Shown in pieces: positions 28,740-38,184 of a stretch of 64,000 nucleotides of DNA (positions are counted from its first letter, which is position 1; every line of letters begins with the position of its first letter). Origin of the DNA: Helicobacter pylori PMSS1 (GTDB lineage: Bacteria > Campylobacterota > Campylobacteria > Campylobacterales > Arcobacteraceae); assembly GCA_945883785.1 (NCBI GenBank), contig CAMCYD010000001.1, positions 1 through 64,000 of the forward strand, read 5' to 3'. The translations under genes were made by a program, and so were the position numbers. The notes under the pieces are model-generated. The model had not been told where the DNA came from. It was given only the letters and a program-made list of their open reading frames with translations, and did not search any database.

Positions 28740-28930
28740 TTATGTAATTTTCATTTAATTTAAACCAAACAAGTTAAAACCAATTAAACTAGTTCAAAAG
28801 TATATCATTTTAAACTGAATATGTCAATATAGTATAATATAGTTGCTAGTAGTTTCATATAGTGTAGTTTAGTTATATATTGAACTAAATGGTTTTACTA
28901 GGTTTTAAATAGTTCTATTTCAAGTAATTA
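28740..28930. repeat. AAACTA/TAGTTTA-rich tract upstream of parA
   Basis: Recurring aaaccaa, ttaaact, agttta, gaactaaatgg, ttttaaatagtt on both strands. Confidence 0.45.
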
Positions 28931-29166
28931 TTATATATACCATGTTAATAAGTGACGATAAAGCAACATAGGAACTGGAGGTTAATAAGATAGAATATGT
29001 TTTGTTAACACTCAACAAACCCCTATAATTAGGGCTTTCATAAAGCCACAAGAGGAGACTCTTAAGAGAGAGAGAGAATATAAGAGAAGAGGTTTTTTAT
29101 GTATAATTTACGAACAATTAAATTCGCATTAACTTCTTATAATACCCTATAGAGGAGGATTCTAAT

Positions 29167-29397
29167 ATGTTTACCAGTATGACTAGAATAGTAAAAGAAA
29201 GAGTGAGATATTACAATATCTCTTTAGAGAAAAACTTATTTGATGAATATATTGTTACAAAAGAATATGGTTCACTTTTGAATAAAAGACCAACAAATAC
29301 CGTAATAGAGATATTTCTGGATATTTTTGATGCTACAAAGTATTTTGAAAGTGAACAAAAGAGGAAACTCCATAAAGGTTATTGTACAGTCAAATAA
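29167..29397 (+). CDS. hypothetical protein (76 aa)
   Basis: Intact ORF with AGAGGAGG upstream. Confidence 0.45.
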   Translation: MFTSMTRIVKERVRYYNISLEKNLFDEYIVTKEYGSLLNKRPTNTVIEIFLDIFDATKYFESEQKRKLHKGYCTVK

Positions 29398-29463
29398 TAA
29401 TTTATAGTTCTATAGTTGAAATTTGATACAATCTCAAAACTTGAAAAGTAGGGTAGGGATTAT

Positions 29464-29529
29464 ATGTTTAAATTTATTTTTATAGCAGGTACATTTGTAG
29501 TTTTAAGTGGTTGTACAACTAAAAAATGA
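29464..29529 (+). CDS. 21-aa micro-lipoprotein
   Basis: MFKFIFIAGTFVVLSGCTTKK*, lipobox LSGC; stop overlaps the next ATG (ATGA). Confidence 0.6.
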   Translation: MFKFIFIAGTFVVLSGCTTKK

Positions 29530-29741
29530 ATCTATACACCAAACTAGAAAACTACACCAACAAACACCACACTAAACTAAGAATTTATATATCCTCTATA
29601 TTCGCCCTAATACTCCTCTACAATGTAGAAGAGATCTTTCCAGATGAAATCTACACAATTATGCTTGTAGCTTTTGTGATAGCTCCTATAGCTATCTATT
29701 ACATCGTATTAAAAATATTTCCAACCAAGGATTCAGAATGA
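29526..29741 (+). CDS. small two-TM protein
   Basis: Two hydrophobic helices; overlaps both neighbours. Confidence 0.55.
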   Translation: MNLYTKLENYTNKHHTKLRIYISSIFALILLYNVEEIFPDEIYTIMLVAFVIAPIAIYYIVLKIFPTKDSE

Positions 29742-30406
29742 AAAAATTATCACTTCTCGCAATATTTCTATTATTGCCAACATTATTACTCTCAGCACAA
29801 CTATCTGATTATATTGATACAAAGAAGTGTGATCAAGTGATTGATAAACAACTCTATTCAATTTGTTATTCATATAAAAATAAAGGAGCTCTTGGTGGTT
29901 GGGTTAGATTAGATAATCAATCAACAAGTGAAGGGATTAAAAAACGACCTAAGTTTTATAGTGAAAGTAATATTCCTATGCAATATAGAACAAAAACAAA
30001 AGATTACAGTGGATATGGTGAAGATTGGAATAGAGGGCATTTTATAGTTTCAGATGCAGATTTTGATTATGATGAAAAAGCTTTAAATAAAGCATATACA
30101 ATGGCTAATATTATCCCACAAGCTGCACCAGTTAACCAAAAGACTTGGGTTAAAGTAGAAAAATACGGAAGGATGTTAGCAAGTAAACTTGGATATATCA
30201 ACTCTATCTCTATTGCTAAATACGATAACCCAAACCAAAAGATTGGTAATGATATTGTTATTCCTACTGTACTTTATAGAATCTACTACAACAACGATGC
30301 CAAATTTGAGAAATGTTTCAAGTATGAGAATAAGCTAGATGTTGATTGGAAGAATGATGATATAAAAAATCATGAGATAGATTGTAAACAAATAAAATTG
30401 CATTAA
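29738..30406 (+). CDS. secreted DNA/RNA non-specific endonuclease (NUC1/EndA family)
   Basis: Signal peptide MKKLSLLAIFLLLPTLLLSAQ; catalytic NRGHFIVSDADF, NIIPQAAPVNQKTWVKVEKYGR. Confidence 0.88.
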   Translation: MKKLSLLAIFLLLPTLLLSAQLSDYIDTKKCDQVIDKQLYSICYSYKNKGALGGWVRLDNQSTSEGIKKRPKFYSESNIPMQYRTKTKDYSGYGEDWNRGHFIVSDADFDYDEKALNKAYTMANIIPQAAPVNQKTWVKVEKYGRMLASKLGYINSISIAKYDNPNQKIGNDIVIPTVLYRIYYNNDAKFEKCFKYENKLDVDWKNDDIKNHEIDCKQIKLH

Positions 30407-30426
30407 TAACAAGATAAGGGAGTATT

Positions 30427-31101
30427 GTGAATTTTTTTACTGGTTGGATTATCTTTTCAATTTTAGTTGGAGTTTATGCTAACTCAAAAGGAAGATCTGC
30501 TCTAGGATTTACCCTTTTATCTTTATTTATATCTCCATTGTTTGGATTTATTTTAGCTTTGATTGTTGCACCAATTCGAGATACTATAATTACCAATGAG
30601 GAATTGAAAAAGTGTAAATATTGTAAAGAGCTTATTAAAACTGATGCTATTTTTTGTAAACATTGTGGTAAAAAACAATTTGAGGAAACAATTACTGAAG
30701 AAAATCATTATCAAAATAGAGTAAACCCTACTAGAGATATCACAAAAGAGTTTAAATACGATACCCATTTTATTACTATTAACAATAGTGAACCAGCTGA
30801 TTTTTCTTCTATAAAACAAACACTCAATGAACAATATAAACCACTTGGGTATGATTCTATTGCAACTAATAAAGAAAATATTTGGAAAATAAGAAATAGC
30901 ATTAATGAAAAAACTTACATTGAAGTTATCCAAAAAAATCACAAAATGATTACTATTGAAGCTTATAATGTTCCAGCTGAACCAATTATTTTTCCAAAAG
31001 AGAGCAGTAATGTTGATAGGATTATAGAATTAGAAAAATTAGCAGACAAAAATCTTATCACAAAAGAGGAATTGGAGATTCTCAAAAGCCATTTAAAATA
31101 G
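30427..31101 (+). CDS. membrane protein with zinc ribbon and SHOCT-like C-terminus
   Basis: CKYCKELIKTDAIFCKHCGKKQ; C-terminal IIELEKLADKNLITKEELEILKSHL. Confidence 0.65.
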   Translation: MNFFTGWIIFSILVGVYANSKGRSALGFTLLSLFISPLFGFILALIVAPIRDTIITNEELKKCKYCKELIKTDAIFCKHCGKKQFEETITEENHYQNRVNPTRDITKEFKYDTHFITINNSEPADFSSIKQTLNEQYKPLGYDSIATNKENIWKIRNSINEKTYIEVIQKNHKMITIEAYNVPAEPIIFPKESSNVDRIIELEKLADKNLITKEELEILKSHLK

Positions 31102-31130
31102 CAGTATTTCTTGTAAGTATAAATGAAAAC

Positions 31131-31634
31131 TTATTCTAGGACTAATCCGTTTGAGAGGTTCTCTTGTAAGGTTGAAACAATCTCATCAGTTATCATCAGC
31201 TCATACGCTTCACTAAGAATTCCATATTCACTCTCAAGTTGTGCTTTCATATTTGCATTAAAAAAAGTATCTTGTAAAATCTGTGTAGTTTTTTGTTCAA
31301 CATAGCTATTTTTATTTAAAAGCTCTTTATCACCATTTGCGAAATCTTTTAAAGCATGCATTAAAGCTCTTGCTCTTAGATGATAATGAAATCTCTCCTT
31401 GAAATCCTCTTGATGGCTATAGTGAAGGATTAGTTCAAATATATTAGATATCGAATCGTTTGGATTAACCTCCAAATGAAGTTCACTAATTTTTGCATAG
31501 GTTTCATCTATATCTTGGAGTGTCTCAAAAATATAGTTTCCTAATCCTATTTGATAGTAGAGTTCATAATTAGTTAACATCTCAATAAGATTGTCTCTTG
31601 TGAAGTATTGTTTAATAGTCTCTTGTAAATTCAT
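31131..31634 (-). CDS. hypothetical protein (167 aa)
   Basis: Intact ORF. Confidence 0.5.
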   Translation of the reverse strand: MNLQETIKQYFTRDNLIEMLTNYELYYQIGLGNYIFETLQDIDETYAKISELHLEVNPNDSISNIFELILHYSHQEDFKERFHYHLRARALMHALKDFANGDKELLNKNSYVEQKTTQILQDTFFNANMKAQLESEYGILSEAYELMITDEIVSTLQENLSNGLVLE

Positions 31635-31694
31635 AAGTGATTATACAATTTTTATTTTAAACCAAAAAATCCTTATCCTTAATTGTTTCAAATT

Positions 31695-32987
31695 TCACAC
31701 CAAACATTCACTCCCATACTTAACAATATCCACCCCATATTTATCCCTCATTAGTGAGAGTTTTTCATTTAAAGCTTTAAACTTTAAATCTTTTTCAAGT
31801 TCAAGGATTGAGAATGTTTTTATATTGTGCTCATTTGCAAAATTAGAAGAACTTAGAGCAATATAGTGGATCTTATATCCTGGATGGTTATCTAATCTTT
31901 TTATCATCTTTAATGCTAAATCGATAAAAAATCTTTCATTAAAGAGTCTACTTTCACTTAATGATACAGAGTTCTTTAACCCATATTCATATCGTATTTT
32001 AAAATAAAAGGTTGTTGGATTGAGTGAGAGTTTTGCTATAGTATGACTAAGATACCTTGCAAGTATTGTAACCCTTCTATATATTTCCCCTCTATCACTG
32101 ATTGCTTTAAAGTTTCTACTTATCCCAATCCCCCTTCTATCACTATAGGGGATAACTTTTTCATTATCAGTACCACAAATTCTTTTATAGAGATCTCTTC
32201 CTGTTTTTCCATAAGGGGTTAATAGAGTAGGGCGCTCTCGAAGAACGCCAAGAGTTTTTACCCTTTTACTATCAAGCATTTTTCCTAATGCACTTCCAAT
32301 CCCTGGGAAATCATGAACAAAGTAATCTTTTGTGAAATCTAAAACATCTTTCTCTTCTAAAACAAACACCCCATATGGTTTGATTTTATCAGTTAAGAGT
32401 TTGGCTATCCATTTTGATTTGCTAGCAGCTATTGTTATTGGTAAATCAAACTTCTCCATAATCTCATCTCGTAAATTGGTAATAAACTCCAATGTATCTT
32501 CATCTTTTATCCATCCCCCAAGGTCACCAGCCCACTCATCAATTGATAGAACCTCTAATACAGGGATTTTGAGTTCTAAAAAGTTTTTGAGTTTTGAGGA
32601 GAGTTCCACATAAAAAAGATGATCACTTGGTATTACTATTAGATCAGGGCACATCCTAAGAGCATCTCTAAGGGGTGTTCCTGTTTGAATTCCATATTTT
32701 TTTGCTTCATAGCTTTTTGTAATTACAATCCCATGGATAGTCCCATCCTCATCAATAAACTCTTTTTTCCAAGCATTGGTTATATGATCAGCATAATAAT
32801 TTGTTCTAAATTCAAATGCACTATTAAATGCTCCAGCTCCACCAACCATCACACCACTTTTTTTGTTATTACTAAAAATTGTTTTATCACTCCCTTTTAC
32901 AATGACAACATTTTTCCCTTTTAAAAAAGGGTATCTGGTTCGTTCAGCCGAACAAAAAAAGCAGTCTAAATCCAAATGTATCTTCAT
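31695..32987 (-). CDS. Y-family DNA polymerase (UmuC/DinB-like)
   Basis: MKIHLDLDCFFCSAERT, SIDEWAGDLG, HDFPGIGSALGKML. Confidence 0.9.
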   Translation of the reverse strand: MKIHLDLDCFFCSAERTRYPFLKGKNVVIVKGSDKTIFSNNKKSGVMVGGAGAFNSAFEFRTNYYADHITNAWKKEFIDEDGTIHGIVITKSYEAKKYGIQTGTPLRDALRMCPDLIVIPSDHLFYVELSSKLKNFLELKIPVLEVLSIDEWAGDLGGWIKDEDTLEFITNLRDEIMEKFDLPITIAASKSKWIAKLLTDKIKPYGVFVLEEKDVLDFTKDYFVHDFPGIGSALGKMLDSKRVKTLGVLRERPTLLTPYGKTGRDLYKRICGTDNEKVIPYSDRRGIGISRNFKAISDRGEIYRRVTILARYLSHTIAKLSLNPTTFYFKIRYEYGLKNSVSLSESRLFNERFFIDLALKMIKRLDNHPGYKIHYIALSSSNFANEHNIKTFSILELEKDLKFKALNEKLSLMRDKYGVDIVKYGSECLV

Positions 32988-33084
32988 ATCTTTCCCTAAT
33001 ATCTCTAAAATTAAAGGAACTATAACTATAATTTCACAATAGAATAAAAAAGTTAAAGAATATTTAATTAAAATAGGAAACCAA

Positions 33085-33753
33085 ATGGAAATAAAAGAGA
33101 TTATTGAAAAACTAAAAGATATCCTATCGTTAGAACTTCAAACGAAAAAGGTATTTGAAAAAGATGTAGCACAAGCTCTAAATCTTTCAAAAGAATCCCT
33201 CTCAATCCTTAAAAAGAAAAACGGAATCCCCTATGAAGCAATAGCAAAGTTTTGTGCAAAGAGGAAAATATCAATTAATTGGGTTTTATTTGATCAACTT
33301 CCAAAATCTCTTGAAGAGGAAACAAACAAATACACAAAAATAAAACACTTTACCAAAATCAATGCAAGTGCAGGGGGAGGGGGGATAAACTTTGATGAGG
33401 AGTATGAATATCTCTCTATAGATAAAAAACTCCTTGATTCTCTTTATAAATCAAATAATGCCAATCCAAACTCTATTGTTGCTTTAAATGTAATAGGGGA
33501 CTCAATGGAGCCAACCTTACAAGATAAAGAGGTGATTCTAATAGATATAGAGGATAATGAACTAAAAAATGGTGGAATATTTATAGTATTAACCAATAGT
33601 GGATTATTTGTAAAAAGGATAGCTTTGAAAATTGATGGTTCACTTGAACTTATCAGTGATAATAAAAACTACAATAGTGAAATACTCTCAAAAAACGAAC
33701 AAGATAGCATCAATTTTTTAGGTAAAGTGATAGGGAAAGTGGCAGTGGTTTAA
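33085..33753 (+). CDS. CI/LexA-like repressor: HTH + S24 peptidase
   Basis: KDVAQALNLSKESLSILKKKNGIPYEAIAKFC; NVIGDSMEPTLQDKEVILID; GGIFIVLTNSGLFVKRI. Confidence 0.88.
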   Translation: MEIKEIIEKLKDILSLELQTKKVFEKDVAQALNLSKESLSILKKKNGIPYEAIAKFCAKRKISINWVLFDQLPKSLEEETNKYTKIKHFTKINASAGGGGINFDEEYEYLSIDKKLLDSLYKSNNANPNSIVALNVIGDSMEPTLQDKEVILIDIEDNELKNGGIFIVLTNSGLFVKRIALKIDGSLELISDNKNYNSEILSKNEQDSINFLGKVIGKVAVV

Positions 33754-33808
33754 CACCATAACCAAATAAAATCGATTATAATAGATTTTTTAAATGTAAA
33801 TAGGAAAA

Positions 33809-34345
33809 ATGATGATTATTTTACCAACTCAAAACCTCCAAAAGTTTCTTCATATCCCTGGCAAAGGGGTCCCTTTACCTGATATTGCAAATCTTGATGC
33901 TCTTTGGCATGGGAATATATTTCTTCATAAAAAAAGAAAAGTGATTCAACTTACCCATGAGATCTCAAGATATACAATCTTTATCTATGGTATCACCCAA
34001 AAAGATTTACAAAATCTTCCAAAGATTATCAATGAACATCTCCATTACCATATCATCAAAGATAAAATACCACAAAAAGAAGCTAGATACATTTTAGATA
34101 TCTCAGAAAACTTCTCCTATTTTAAAAGAACAGATAAAAAAGTTTTAGGGACAATGAATAACCAAAAGTTTATATTTGAAACCCTTTGCGAAGAAGAACA
34201 AACTATTAATGATAAAGGAATCTCCCATAAAATTAACCATATGATTTTCTCATTCAATGGTGAATACCATACTCCTTCTAAAGTATTCAAAGAGTATTTC
34301 CAAATGACAATCGAACAAATGGAAGATAGTTTTGAGACGATATGA
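33809..34345 (+). CDS. hypothetical protein (178 aa)
   Basis: Intact ORF, ATGA overlap with the next gene. Confidence 0.5.
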   Translation: MMIILPTQNLQKFLHIPGKGVPLPDIANLDALWHGNIFLHKKRKVIQLTHEISRYTIFIYGITQKDLQNLPKIINEHLHYHIIKDKIPQKEARYILDISENFSYFKRTDKKVLGTMNNQKFIFETLCEEEQTINDKGISHKINHMIFSFNGEYHTPSKVFKEYFQMTIEQMEDSFETI

Positions 34346-34779
34346 AAACTAGAAAAATAAAACTCAACCCACTATTTAATCCACCTGTTACAAAAACAGA
34401 TGATATTGAACTCTATCCAAATGGTATATTTGATTTTAATATCACAAAGATTTTAGAAGATATTGAAGATGGTATACTTATACCAGTAATTGAAAAGATT
34501 TCACTTCATGATTGGTTTAGGGAACATTATGAAAGTCGATCACTAGATGAAAGTTTTGTGATGAGAGCAAATATAGAGATACCTGTAATTCAAGCAGAAA
34601 TACGAATTGGAAGATATGAACTCATTGATGGAAATCATAGAGTGGCAAAAGCAAACAGAACCAACACTCCCTCTATTAAATCTTATAAAATACAAGGGGA
34701 GCAATTAGCTAACTATTGCAACACAAAACAGGGCTATGAAGCGTTTGTTCGGTATTGGAATGAAAAACTTAAAGAATAA
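34342..34779 (+). CDS. ParB/sulfiredoxin-like domain protein
   Basis: RYELIDGNHRVAKANRTNTPSIKSYKI. Confidence 0.65.
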   Translation: MKTRKIKLNPLFNPPVTKTDDIELYPNGIFDFNITKILEDIEDGILIPVIEKISLHDWFREHYESRSLDESFVMRANIEIPVIQAEIRIGRYELIDGNHRVAKANRTNTPSIKSYKIQGEQLANYCNTKQGYEAFVRYWNEKLKE

Positions 34780-34811
34780 ACAATTATGAAAATTTAAATT
34801 ATTGAGATAAG

Positions 34812-35003
34812 TTATTTTATTGGTGCTGATTGATATTGGTATGGTATAAAATCGTTTGAAACATCTTTATCTAATACATTCTTTACTAATGTATAACCAA
34901 GTCCTAAAGCCAAAAGTAAACCTATAATTAGATTAACAGTGTATCTTTTTTCTTTTGATTCATTTCCATTATAATCATCCATTTGTGATAGTGATGGTTC
35001 CAT
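34812..35003 (-). CDS. small single-TM protein
   Basis: 63 aa with one TM helix. Confidence 0.45.
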   Translation of the reverse strand: MEPSLSQMDDYNGNESKEKRYTVNLIIGLLLALGLGYTLVKNVLDKDVSNDFIPYQYQSAPIK

Positions 35004-35413
35004 TTGAGTACCCCTTGTATTTTTATTGTTAATGATAAGAATGATAAAATAGAAGTGTTAATTATTTGTTAAGTGAGATAAATTTTAAAATGAAATGTTT
35101 TTGACATTTTTATTTGGTACAATTTTTTTATAATTGAAGATGATTGGGAGATTGTAAATCCTTTCTAGCACAAAATGACCTCGTCTATTTCGCACATAAT
35201 CTAAAATGGATTCAAATCTTTCTCAAATCCCACATATTTAGATCCAATAAAGAAGAGTTTCTCAAAGAGGAGTTTCAATTTGTAAAGTTTTTGGGAAAGT
35301 GGCAGTGGTGTAGATTATACACAACACCACAAGAAAAAAATAGTGTATAATTCGCTAAAAATTCAAACATAAAATAATATAAAATATATTTTTCATAGCC
35401 CATAGGAGATAAT

Positions 35414-35812
35414 TTGTACCAAGCAGCCATCCAAGCAAAAGGATCAATAATTGATAAAAACAATCAAGATAAAGAGATTCTTATAGAAGTATACTATGGA
35501 GTATTTCCTTCAATTGAAGAAGCAACACTCTTTGCAAGACAAAGTAGAATAGGTATCTCTAAACAAAAAAACTCAATCGAAATATGTTGGAATGGAAATG
35601 ATGCAGCTCCATGTAAACTTGACCCTGAAGATATCTACTTCCTCCCTTTTTATGATACTACTGATCCATCTAAAAAAGATGAAACACTGAATATTGAGGA
35701 TTACACCGACGAAGAGTTTTTACATCTTCTTTGGAACTATGATGATTTTGGAGGGGATGAAGGATTGATGTGGCTGAGTGCTAGAGGATATGGGAGTAGG
35801 GCGATTAATTGA
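35414..35812 (+). CDS. hypothetical protein (132 aa), TTG start
   Basis: Intact ORF; RBS-like AGGAGA upstream of TTG. Confidence 0.55.
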   Translation: MYQAAIQAKGSIIDKNNQDKEILIEVYYGVFPSIEEATLFARQSRIGISKQKNSIEICWNGNDAAPCKLDPEDIYFLPFYDTTDPSKKDETLNIEDYTDEEFLHLLWNYDDFGGDEGLMWLSARGYGSRAIN

Positions 35813-35863
35813 TTATAAAAGATACCAAGAAACATCGATAAAATGTTTGCGGTAGAATTAGTT

Positions 35864-37417
35864 TTATTTCTCAATTAAAGTCAATTTTTCATTATTTGTC
35901 ATGTGAGCACTTTTTGTAAGAACACCAACACCTCTAGCTAATAAATACCATGCAAATATTGGACCGAAAATAACCAAATACGAAAGTCTACTTGCTAAAG
36001 AGATACCAATATCTGGAGCTATTTTTTTCAATGCATTTTCATATTGTTCATAACTTATTTTTTTTCTTGCATATGCCATTGTAAACGGCCATATTGCTCC
36101 AATAAGAGAAACAGCCACTCCACCAATAACAACTTGATTGGCGTTAATCGAGGGTTCAATTGAGCTGATTAGCTTGTCTATATTTTCTTCAGTTATATTT
36201 TGAAGTGATTCATTATCAATTCCACTTCCAATTATTCTAGAATCATCACCATATATTTTTGCAATCTCATCTGTAGTCATAATAATTGTATCTGGGTATT
36301 TTTCAAGTGCATGTTCTATAATAGATTTATTTTCTGTTGCCTTCAAAGAAACTTCTATAATTTCACCTGTTTGTGGATTTGAGAAAATAATATCAGAATC
36401 AGGATGACTTTCATCTTCAAATAATTTTGCTTCCCAAATATCGCTATCAGTATTTTCTTTTTGAGCAACCATTAGTTCGAACATTTTTCCTTTTACAGTA
36501 TTTACTACTCCAACTAATGCTTCTTGGTCATATTGTGAGAATTTTTCAGCTATCTCTTGAACAGTTGCATCTGGTGCTAATTGTGCTGACCATCTTAATC
36601 GTATAGCTTCTAAAAATAGATTTCCTAGTGGACCATCTAATTTTTCATATGAACCTTGAATAAGGTAAGCCATTGATGCTGTTGCAAAGATTTCTCCATT
36701 GATTGATTTCGAATCTTGAACAAAATCACCCGTAAACCATTGTTTTAATCTTGTGCCTACTTTTTTAATATTATCAATAGAAAAAACATTTTTAAGTGTT
36801 TGGAATTGATATGATAATAGCTCTTTTGAAGCAGTTGAAATTTCCAATAACATTCTTGCAGGAATTTTAAAACTACCATCTTTTTTTGCCTCTTTAAATC
36901 CAACCCAAAATAAAATTCCTACAAAATTTGTAATAGCTAACTCAGCAAAAATCAACGGGTTAATCCCTGGTATTATTGAAAACATACTAAATCCAAAACT
37001 CAATAAGGTTTTAAATCCATATAGAATTATCCCAGCAGTAGCTGCAAGTATTCCAAAATATTTAAAAATATCACTAGGTTTATCTAATTTAATTCCAATA
37101 TGCTTTGCAATTGCATAAGCCATATATCCCTCTAATGCCATAGATACAAATACACCGACACCCAGTTTCCCAGGTAATCCAGCTAATACAGCATTAATAA
37201 GAGCTACCTGAGTTATGATGAAGTAAATATCCTTATCAAATGTTTTTAAAGGCGTATGGAACAAGTCTTTAAATGGTTCAAAAATAAAGTCATTTAGGGT
37301 TTTATCTTTAAATAATTTTTCAATCTTTTCAAAGTTTTCTTCAAAATATACTTTGGCACCTTCTAAATTTTTGGAGTAAAAAGAAAATTTATCATTGATA
37401 TTTGTTTTATTGTCCAA
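35864..37417 (-). CDS. multi-TM protein with internal PD-(D/E)XK-like segment (517 aa)
   Basis: Several TM helices; GKMFELMVAQ...SDIWEAKLFEDESHPDSDIIFSNPQTGEIIEVSLKATE...IIMTTDEI. Confidence 0.6.
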   Translation of the reverse strand: MDNKTNINDKFSFYSKNLEGAKVYFEENFEKIEKLFKDKTLNDFIFEPFKDLFHTPLKTFDKDIYFIITQVALINAVLAGLPGKLGVGVFVSMALEGYMAYAIAKHIGIKLDKPSDIFKYFGILAATAGIILYGFKTLLSFGFSMFSIIPGINPLIFAELAITNFVGILFWVGFKEAKKDGSFKIPARMLLEISTASKELLSYQFQTLKNVFSIDNIKKVGTRLKQWFTGDFVQDSKSINGEIFATASMAYLIQGSYEKLDGPLGNLFLEAIRLRWSAQLAPDATVQEIAEKFSQYDQEALVGVVNTVKGKMFELMVAQKENTDSDIWEAKLFEDESHPDSDIIFSNPQTGEIIEVSLKATENKSIIEHALEKYPDTIIMTTDEIAKIYGDDSRIIGSGIDNESLQNITEENIDKLISSIEPSINANQVVIGGVAVSLIGAIWPFTMAYARKKISYEQYENALKKIAPDIGISLASRLSYLVIFGPIFAWYLLARGVGVLTKSAHMTNNEKLTLIEK

Positions 37418-37494
37418 GTCATTCCCCTTAATAGAAATTTCTTCTAAATTAATTATCAGTAGTCATATTTTATTTTTTATTAGCCAAGACTAGT

Positions 37495-38184
37495 TTACTT
37501 AATGATTTGAAAAATACTTGTTCCACAAACTATAAGAACAAAAACTAATATAACATACATTATATTAGTTTGCTTTTTATTATCCTCAGTTAATTTGTTT
37601 GACATAGCTGATAATGTTTGTTCTGAATGTGACTTCAATTGGTTTAAATTATGAGTAAGCTCATTTCTAATATCAGTTTGAATAGCAATTTTTAATTTAT
37701 CAAGAGTTGTGTTAATTGTTGAATCTAAATTTCTTTGAAATGATTTATTTTCAATATGGAGATCATCAATATTTTTTATAAACTTTTTATTAAATTCATC
37801 ATTTGATGTCTGAAGTTTTGTGAGATTATTTTCAATCATTTTTCCAACATCATTCCTTAATAAGTCATTATTTTTAAATAATTCATCAAATTTGGATGAT
37901 GTATTGGTATAAAAATCATTATTAGATTGCTGAATATCATTTAACATTTTTTCGATATTTGACCGAATATTAGAGAATACCTCATTATAGCTATTTGTAA
38001 TTTTAATTAATTCATCCCTACTACTATTAATTAAATCAACACTTTGGGCAAGATTACTCGCTGTAGTATTTATAGATAGATCTAATCCTTCTATTCTTTT
38101 TAAAACTGTTGAAAACTCTTTGATATTTTCAAGTTCATTTTCAAGCTCTGTAATAACTTCATTTATTTTAATTAAATCTGACAT
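37495..38184 (-). CDS. coiled-coil protein with C-terminal TM anchor
   Basis: Heptad-rich sequence, C-term TNIMYVILVFVLIVCGTSIFQIIK; 13-bp overlap with the fusion gene. Confidence 0.65.
   Translation of the reverse strand: MSDLIKINEVITELENELENIKEFSTVLKRIEGLDLSINTTASNLAQSVDLINSSRDELIKITNSYNEVFSNIRSNIEKMLNDIQQSNNDFYTNTSSKFDELFKNNDLLRNDVGKMIENNLTKLQTSNDEFNKKFIKNIDDLHIENKSFQRNLDSTINTTLDKLKIAIQTDIRNELTHNLNQLKSHSEQTLSAMSNKLTEDNKKQTNIMYVILVFVLIVCGTSIFQIIK

Noticed and set aside
35144-35463. Small overlapping ORFs on both strands (35144..35350 plus, 35275..35463 minus)
   Set aside because: Mutually overlapping, no recognisable domain; the minus ORF is also antisense to the better-supported 35414 gene.
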